51,881 nt of DNA from Psychrobacter sp. (GTDB taxonomy: Bacteria; Pseudomonadota; Gammaproteobacteria; Pseudomonadales; Moraxellaceae): NCBI RefSeq assembly GCF_030454045.1, contig NZ_JAKDJE010000014.1:1-51881 (forward strand), read 5' to 3'. The notes beneath the pieces are model-generated. The model did no database searches. It saw only the letters and a list, made by a program, of their open reading frames with translations, and was not told the origin of the DNA. Position numbers and translations under genes: made by a program. Position 1 is the stretch's first letter. Every line of letters begins with the position of its first letter. Positions 46,621 to 51,881 of the stretch are shown here, in pieces.

Positions 46621-46642
46621 ACTCGTCTATTCTATTGAATAC

Positions 46643-48229
46643 CTAACTTTGATAACTGGCAAACAGATCGTATTCACTGGCATCATCAATGGTCACGCTC
46701 AAGAACTGCCCAACTTTGACTTGAGCGGTGATCTCATCAACATAGACATGACCGTCAATCTCAGGCGCATCCGCGTAGCTGCGACAAATGGCAATGTTTT
46801 CGTCATTATCGATCTCATCAACCAGTACGGTTAAGGTTTTGCCGACTTTCTCTTGTAGTTTTTGCGCTGAGATCTCTTTTTGTAGCGCCATCAAGCGCTC
46901 ATAGCGAGACTGCTTCACGTCCTCAGGCACATGATCAGGCAAGTCATTGGCAACGGCGCCTTCTACTTCTGAATACGTAAATGCACCCACGCGGTCAAGG
47001 CGCGCCTCGACCAGCCAGTCAAGCAAGCACTGAAAATCCTCTTCAGTCTCGCCTGGGAAGCCAACTACGAAAGTCGAGCGAATCACGATATCAGGGCAGA
47101 TATCACGCCACGCTTTGATACGCGCCAGCGTGTTTTCGCTGTGCGCAGGGCGTTTCATTGCTTTTAGAATACGATGACTGGCGTGCTGAAACGGAATATC
47201 TAAATAAGGCAGGAGTTTCTTTTCGCCCATCAGCTCAACGACTTTGTCTACATGCGGATACGGATAGACATAATGCAGACGCACCCAAATGCCTAGATCA
47301 TTCAAGGCTTGGCATAAATCATAAAACTTAGACTTGAGCGGCATGCCATTCCAAAAGCTGGTCTTATATTTGAGGTCCAGCCCATACGCTGAGGTGTCTT
47401 GCGAGATGATAAGCAGCTCTTTTACGCCTGCTTTTTTGAGCGCCATGGCTTCGTTCATGATATTGTCAATCGGACGAGACACGAGATCACCGCGCAAACT
47501 TGGGATAATACAGAACGTACAGCGATGGTTACAGCCTTCTGAGATTTTTAGATAAGCATAATGACTGGGCGTCAGCTTGACCCCCGCTTCATTGATCAAG
47601 TCTATTTTTGGGTCGTAATTGGCATCCAAGCTGCGATTTGGCTTTGGCACGTGCTGTGCCACTGCTGTGATCACCTCATCATAAGCATGAGCGCCCGTCA
47701 CTGCGAGTACAGCGGGGTGCATCTCACGGATTTTGTCCGCCTCTTTGCCCAGACAGCCTGTGACAATCACTTTGCCGTTTTGACTAATTGCTTCGCCGAT
47801 CGCATCAAGTGACTCTTGCACCGCTGACTCAATAAAGCCGCAGGTGTTGACCACGACCAAATCTGCACCGTCATAGTCGCTTGCAACTTGATAGCCATCA
47901 CGGCTAAGCTCAGTGATGATACGCTCACTATCGACCAACGCTTTTGGACAACCTAATGACACAAACCCAATCTTTGGTGCGGCGCTCACTGGCATCATCG
48001 CCGTGGCGTTAGCCGTCGTTACATCACTGCTTTGAGCAACGCTACGATTTTGATTGTGGTTGGCTTTGTGGTGATAAGGCTGGTCAGTATTTGCTTGACT
48101 GATATCTGTCTGGCTCTGCTCTTGCAATGTTGATGGCTTAGCAGGATTGGAGATGGTGGCAGTGTCTTGTACAGCTGACGTAGGGGCTGTCGTTGTCGTG
48201 TTCACTGACTCGGTAGAAGTTTTGGACAT
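46643..48229 (-). CDS. rimO: Ribosomal protein S12 methylthiotransferase RimO
   Basis: Radical-SAM enzyme that adds a methylthio group to an aspartate of ribosomal protein S12. About 528 residues. The N-terminal cluster domain has Cys in SLGCPKALVDSE, NTCGFIESA and VTGCLG; the radical-SAM cysteines are C233, C237 and C240 in CNHRCTFC; a C-terminal TRAM domain follows. The first 85 residues or so are a Ser/Thr/Gln/Asn-rich tail absent from E. coli RimO (441 residues). The ATG at 48229 has AAGG six bases upstream and is preferred to the longer frame reaching 48283. Confidence 0.94.
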   Translation of the reverse strand: MSKTSTESVNTTTTAPTSAVQDTATISNPAKPSTLQEQSQTDISQANTDQPYHHKANHNQNRSVAQSSDVTTANATAMMPVSAAPKIGFVSLGCPKALVDSERIITELSRDGYQVASDYDGADLVVVNTCGFIESAVQESLDAIGEAISQNGKVIVTGCLGKEADKIREMHPAVLAVTGAHAYDEVITAVAQHVPKPNRSLDANYDPKIDLINEAGVKLTPSHYAYLKISEGCNHRCTFCIIPSLRGDLVSRPIDNIMNEAMALKKAGVKELLIISQDTSAYGLDLKYKTSFWNGMPLKSKFYDLCQALNDLGIWVRLHYVYPYPHVDKVVELMGEKKLLPYLDIPFQHASHRILKAMKRPAHSENTLARIKAWRDICPDIVIRSTFVVGFPGETEEDFQCLLDWLVEARLDRVGAFTYSEVEGAVANDLPDHVPEDVKQSRYERLMALQKEISAQKLQEKVGKTLTVLVDEIDNDENIAICRSYADAPEIDGHVYVDEITAQVKVGQFLSVTIDDASEYDLFASYQS

Positions 48230-48363
48230 GGCTGACCTTGCTAGAGATAAATTGGCTGAGCGCATTGTACGTTTTTTTTGCAAAAATCACCAGTTTTGCC
48301 GCTCTATAGTCTTGATTTATGGTTAAATATTGAATTGAACATCTTACTTTTTGAGCTCTATCC

Positions 48364-49731
48364 ATGACTGCTGATTTTACCGCCGCCAAAACTACCCCCG
48401 ATCTTGCCTTTGTATCCCAGCATCTATTCACCGCTATTTTGTGGGTGAATGATGAGTTGTCAATCACTCGCCTGAATGCCCAAGCAGAGCAGCTACTTGC
48501 AATTAGTAGTGGCAGGTTGATCAATCAGTCTATCTTAACGCTGTTGGCACCAGATGAGTTAAAATCAAAACAAAGTTTTTCTATCGACAACCTCACGCAT
48601 GATGCCAGTGAAAATGGGCCCTTAGATGAGCCCATCTACTCTTTGACAGAGCGCTTTAATCAAGCACAAAACTACCAGCAACCTTTTATTGACCATGATC
48701 ATGTCATCATAACTCCGCTGAATGGCAATTTGTTACTCTCAGTCGATTATAGCGTGACCCCAGTCATTTATGAGCAGCAGTCGTATTTCATCATCGAGAT
48801 GTGGGGTAAAGATCGTCAAAGCCGTATCTCAGAGGAGCAGCGCCAGCAGCAGCAATACGCGGTTGCTCGTCATATGCTAAGGTCGGTTGCGCACGAGATC
48901 AAAAACCCACTTGCTGGAATTCGAGGTGCCGCGCAACTACTGCAGCGCCAGTTTATTAAATTCAGTGATGCAGCGACTGCCAACCATGATACGCCCGCTA
49001 TCAGCGCCCCATCGAACCCAAGCATTGATACACACGATGATTTACATAAGATGAATCAAAAACTGCGCAACTATACCGATATTATTATCTCAGAGACCGA
49101 TCGCTTGACCCATCTGATTGCGCAGCTGCTTGGCTCTAACCAGCTACCAAACTGGCAGACACTAAATGTTCATGAGCCATTAGAGCATGTCTTAACCTTG
49201 GTCATCAGTCAGTATCCACAAGTAACGATTCAGCGTGATTATGACCTCTCATTGCCTGAGCTATGCGCTGACAAAGATCAGCTGATTCAAGTATTTTTAA
49301 ATATCATTAACAATGCGTGCGAATCGATGACTGAATTTGAGCAAACACTGCGACAGCATACGCTCTCTGAATCTACAGAGTTACCGCCAACGGACGCACA
49401 AGCTGACAATCACATAGATTACGAGCCCACCCTACAGATCCAAACCCGTGTGGCCTTTCAGCATACGATTGTGGGACAGCAGCACAAGCAAGTGCTACAA
49501 ATCACCATTACGGATAATGGATCGGGCATTGATCCGGCACTCATCGGACAAATATTTTTTCCGATGGTGACCAGCCGTGCGGCAGGTACTGGGCTTGGCT
49601 TATCCATCGTACAAGATATTATCAGCCATCACCATGGTATGATTGATGCGAGCTCTACAGAGGAGGCGCATGGCAGACAAACTCGCTTTACTTTATATCT
49701 GCCCTTTACCCAGCCCGTCACTGAAACGTAG
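48364..49731 (+). CDS. ntrB: Nitrogen regulation sensor kinase NtrB (GlnL)
   Basis: Cytoplasmic histidine kinase/phosphatase that acts on NtrC in response to PII protein and nitrogen status. 455 residues: N-terminal PAS-like domain (about 15-145), dimerisation helix with phospho-acceptor H177 in SVAHEIKNPLAGIRGAAQLL, then the ATPase domain with N-box NNACESM, G1 box DNGSGID, F box FFPMVTSR and G2 box GTGLGLS. No membrane segment is seen, as expected for NtrB. An inserted Ser/Asp-rich loop after the H-box (about 205-235) lengthens it. It precedes ntrC by 82 bp. Confidence 0.93.
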   Translation: MTADFTAAKTTPDLAFVSQHLFTAILWVNDELSITRLNAQAEQLLAISSGRLINQSILTLLAPDELKSKQSFSIDNLTHDASENGPLDEPIYSLTERFNQAQNYQQPFIDHDHVIITPLNGNLLLSVDYSVTPVIYEQQSYFIIEMWGKDRQSRISEEQRQQQQYAVARHMLRSVAHEIKNPLAGIRGAAQLLQRQFIKFSDAATANHDTPAISAPSNPSIDTHDDLHKMNQKLRNYTDIIISETDRLTHLIAQLLGSNQLPNWQTLNVHEPLEHVLTLVISQYPQVTIQRDYDLSLPELCADKDQLIQVFLNIINNACESMTEFEQTLRQHTLSESTELPPTDAQADNHIDYEPTLQIQTRVAFQHTIVGQQHKQVLQITITDNGSGIDPALIGQIFFPMVTSRAAGTGLGLSIVQDIISHHHGMIDASSTEEAHGRQTRFTLYLPFTQPVTET

Positions 49732-49813
49732 AACACATTGCGGCATAAAACTGCTAAGTTATAAGGCAACCAATTCCAAACCTACCATAATAATTGCTCA
49801 TTAGGCCTGATAC

Positions 49814-51571
49814 ATGACTCAATATAACGACCACCAAAAACCTAAAAGCGATGCCGTATCCCCGATAGTCAGCGTAAACAACACACCCAGCGAGCAGCCT
49901 GCAACGCTTTGGTTAATCGATGATGATGCGGCGCTGCGTATGGTATTGGCAGATACCTTTGAAGATGCTGGACTGACCGTTATCAGCTTTACCCAAGCTC
50001 AGGCGGCATGGACTCGGCTCAATGATGTCTTAAAGCAGCAAGAGTCAGCCGCGCAGTTACCCGATGTGATATTAACCGATATTCGCATGCCGATGATGGA
50101 TGGATTGTCCTTTAGTGACTGGGTACATCAGCATTTTCCTGATATGCCGATTGTGATCATGACGGCGCATTCAGATCTTACCTCTGCTATTAATAGCTAT
50201 CAGACTGGTGCATTTGAATATCTACCCAAGCCCTTTGATTTGGATGATGCAGTCGCCACTATTTACAAAGCGATCAACTATCAGCCCAATATGGCAAGCG
50301 CTCAGTATTCAAGCGAGCCTGATGCTCAGGTTATAGCGGACATCTCCACTCACAAGCAAGTCAAACCCACAGCGGCAACACCTGTCACTAAAAACAACAA
50401 AAGCAAAACCGAGGTGCCAACCGAACCTAAAGGTAATGGCAATCCAAGCGGTATCATCGGTCAATCACAAGCCATGCAAACGGTGTTTCGCGCTATTGGT
50501 CGATTGGCACAGTCCCCCATCTCAGTCTTGATCACAGGAGAGTCTGGGACGGGAAAGGAATTGGTTGCTAGTGCCCTGCATCAGCATTCACCGCGTAAAC
50601 AACAGCCCTTTATCGCGCTCAATATGGCAGCCATCCCCCATGACTTGATTGAATCTGAGTTATTTGGTCACGAAAAAGGGGCATTTACTGGGGCCACAAC
50701 GATGCGGCAAGGGCGCTTTGAGCAAGCTGACGGCGGCACGTTGTTTTTGGATGAAATCGGTGACATGCCGTTCAGCACTCAAACACGCCTGCTGCGGGTA
50801 TTGGCTAATGGCGAGTTTTATCGCGTTGGTGGTCAGCAACCAATTCAAGTAGATGTCCGCATCATCGCCGCCACTCATCAAAACTTAGAAGCATTGGTAA
50901 AACAAAATCGTTTCCGTGAAGATCTGTTTTATCGTCTTAACGTTATCCGTCTGCCATTACCGCCCCTGCGCAAGCGTCCCGAAGATATTCCTGCATTAGC
51001 GACCTACTTTATGCAGTCGGCAGCTGAGCAAATGAATACCACACCCAAGCACCTGCATCCTGCAGCGATACAAATGATGCAAACCTTTGACTGGCGCGGC
51101 AATGTGCGTCAACTTGAGAACGTTTGCTTATGGCTGACGGTGATGGCCACGGGCGACACCGTGATGGCCACAGACTTGCCACCAGAGCTGCTAACAAACA
51201 CATCATTAGACACAGAGCTGCATCAGGAGCATGAGCTGTCCTCACAAGCAGATTCGCCAAATCCTCAGCTATCAAGTCACCATACGACAAATCATCATAA
51301 CCATGACGCTCAAACCAATCACACTCCTGCCAGCCTTAGTTGGCAAAAAGCGCTCGCTATCTGGGCTGAACAATCTCTCAATACTGGCGAAACTGATATT
51401 CTACAAACCGCTACTCCTGAATTTGAGCGAGTCTTGCTAACAGCAGCACTCAATCATAGCGGCGGCAAAAAGATAGAAGCGGCCAATTTACTTGGTTGGG
51501 GACGCAACACCCTAACCCGCAAATTACAGCAGTTAGACATCTCTACCCCAAGATTGCCATCCAAGGAGTAA
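49814..51571 (+). CDS. ntrC: Nitrogen regulation response regulator NtrC (GlnG)
   Basis: Sigma-54-dependent activator of nitrogen-assimilation genes. 585 residues: receiver domain with acidic pocket DDD near 36-38 and phospho-acceptor D89 in TDIRMPMMDG; AAA+ domain (about 214-450) with Walker A GESGTGKE, sigma-54 contact loop GAFTGA and Walker B GGTLFLDEIGD; and a C-terminal Fis-type helix-turn-helix (SGGKKIEAANLLGWGRNTLTRKL). Two long linkers make it about 110 residues longer than E. coli NtrC. The second, at about 489-507, is unusually His-rich. AGGCC precedes the ATG. No terminator was seen after it. Confidence 0.94.
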   Translation: MTQYNDHQKPKSDAVSPIVSVNNTPSEQPATLWLIDDDAALRMVLADTFEDAGLTVISFTQAQAAWTRLNDVLKQQESAAQLPDVILTDIRMPMMDGLSFSDWVHQHFPDMPIVIMTAHSDLTSAINSYQTGAFEYLPKPFDLDDAVATIYKAINYQPNMASAQYSSEPDAQVIADISTHKQVKPTAATPVTKNNKSKTEVPTEPKGNGNPSGIIGQSQAMQTVFRAIGRLAQSPISVLITGESGTGKELVASALHQHSPRKQQPFIALNMAAIPHDLIESELFGHEKGAFTGATTMRQGRFEQADGGTLFLDEIGDMPFSTQTRLLRVLANGEFYRVGGQQPIQVDVRIIAATHQNLEALVKQNRFREDLFYRLNVIRLPLPPLRKRPEDIPALATYFMQSAAEQMNTTPKHLHPAAIQMMQTFDWRGNVRQLENVCLWLTVMATGDTVMATDLPPELLTNTSLDTELHQEHELSSQADSPNPQLSSHHTTNHHNHDAQTNHTPASLSWQKALAIWAEQSLNTGETDILQTATPEFERVLLTAALNHSGGKKIEAANLLGWGRNTLTRKLQQLDISTPRLPSKE

Positions 51572-51673
51572 TTAAAGCCTGAACGCATCATATTTAAACC
51601 CTATTAAAATCAAATATTTATAAAATCAGGTAAAAATAAATGCAAAATAATTAAAAATAATCGCAATTAGGGG

Positions 51674-51701
51674 TTGACCAAAAATTCAAACTCTATATAA
51701 T
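51674..51701 (+). promoter_or_regulatory. Strong promoter of tRNA-Leu
   Basis: TTGACC (51674-51679) and a perfect TATAAT (51696-51701) are separated by 16 bp, 88 bp upstream of the mature tRNA 5' end. Confidence 0.85.
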
Positions 51702-51789
51702 AGCCAACCACTGAGACGCACTACCGAATCAGTTAACTGTCTAGATAGCGTTTGAATCTAATCGCTTTTGATGATAGAGTAACGAAAAT

Positions 51790-51874
51790 GGGGCTGTGGC
51801 GGAATTGGTAGACGCACCAGATTTAGGTTCTGGCGCCGCAAGGTGTGAGAGTTCGAGTCTCTCCAGCCCCACCA
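51790..51874 (+). tRNA. tRNA-Leu (anticodon UAG)
   Basis: An 85-nt type II tRNA. The acceptor stem GGGGCTG (51790-51796) pairs with CAGCCCC (51864-51870), discriminator A follows, and CCA is encoded. The anticodon stem CCAGA/TCTGG encloses loop TTTAGGT, giving anticodon TAG, which reads CUA and other CUN leucine codons. The long variable arm and the GTTCGAGTC T-arm are present. Confidence 0.97.
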
Positions 51875-51881
51875 TTTTCGG

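Noticed and set aside
1..51881. CRISPR arrays, prophage, insertion sequences, integrases, toxin-antitoxin or restriction genes
   Set aside because: No regularly spaced repeats, transposase or integrase motifs, or terminal inverted repeats with target duplications were seen by eye; the genes are core housekeeping and envelope functions.

Overview
The window looks like a chromosomal core region of a gammaproteobacterium of the family Moraxellaceae, most likely Psychrobacter. This rests on recalled protein resemblance (tamA/tamB, amgK-murU next to lptD, a Cio-type cydAB with a DUF2474 protein, the MDGNNRY form of the UppS motif), moderate GC with AT-rich gaps, and on gene order. No database search was possible. 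I see no prophage, insertion sequence, CRISPR array, toxin-antitoxin or defence locus.

Layout. 1-2010: a MutT-ThiE-like fusion (minus) and a tiny, apparently Fur-controlled hemP (plus). 2078-10616: tamB and a very enlarged tamA (minus). 11069-17445 (plus): an LplT-like major facilitator, the ubiquinone hydroxylase coq7, a secreted helical-repeat protein of unknown function and a large alpha/beta-hydrolase lipoprotein. 17917-20638: cydA, cydB and a 38-residue DUF2474 protein. 20761-22651 (minus): murU and amgK, which recycle cell-wall sugars, divergent from lptD and surA (23024-27625, plus). 28163-29293: a membrane-anchored endonuclease/exonuclease/phosphatase protein. 29711-34457: asd, a SOUL-family protein, tgt and a sodium:neurotransmitter-symporter-type transporter. 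34775-48229 (all minus): rimO, pyrH, frr, uppS, cdsA, dxr, rseP, bamA, lpxD, fabZ and lpxA in transcription order. 48364-51571 (plus): ntrB and ntrC. The window closes with tRNA-Leu(UAG).

How the genes work together. The dominant theme is building the Gram-negative envelope. Barrel assembly is represented by BamA, TamA/TamB, SurA and the site-2 protease RseP. Lipopolysaccharide or lipid A is represented by LpxA, LpxD and LptD, with FabZ drawing on the same acyl-ACP pool. Phospholipid supply involves CdsA and perhaps the LplT-like carrier. Undecaprenyl phosphate comes from Dxr and UppS, and peptidoglycan recycling from AmgK/MurU. Asd feeds diaminopimelate and lysine. The rest is housekeeping: respiration (Coq7, CydAB), translation (Frr, PyrH, RimO, Tgt, tRNA-Leu) and nitrogen control (NtrBC).

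The more unusual points are: a roughly 170-residue acidic insertion with a calcium-loop-like motif inside POTRA3 of TamA; long acidic leaders on TamA and LptD; a perfect 18-bp tandem repeat upstream of cydA; a 537-bp convergent gap after surA holding several hairpins and a perfect 20-bp palindrome; and the absence of skp between bamA and lpxD. I did not find a convincing new multi-gene system.
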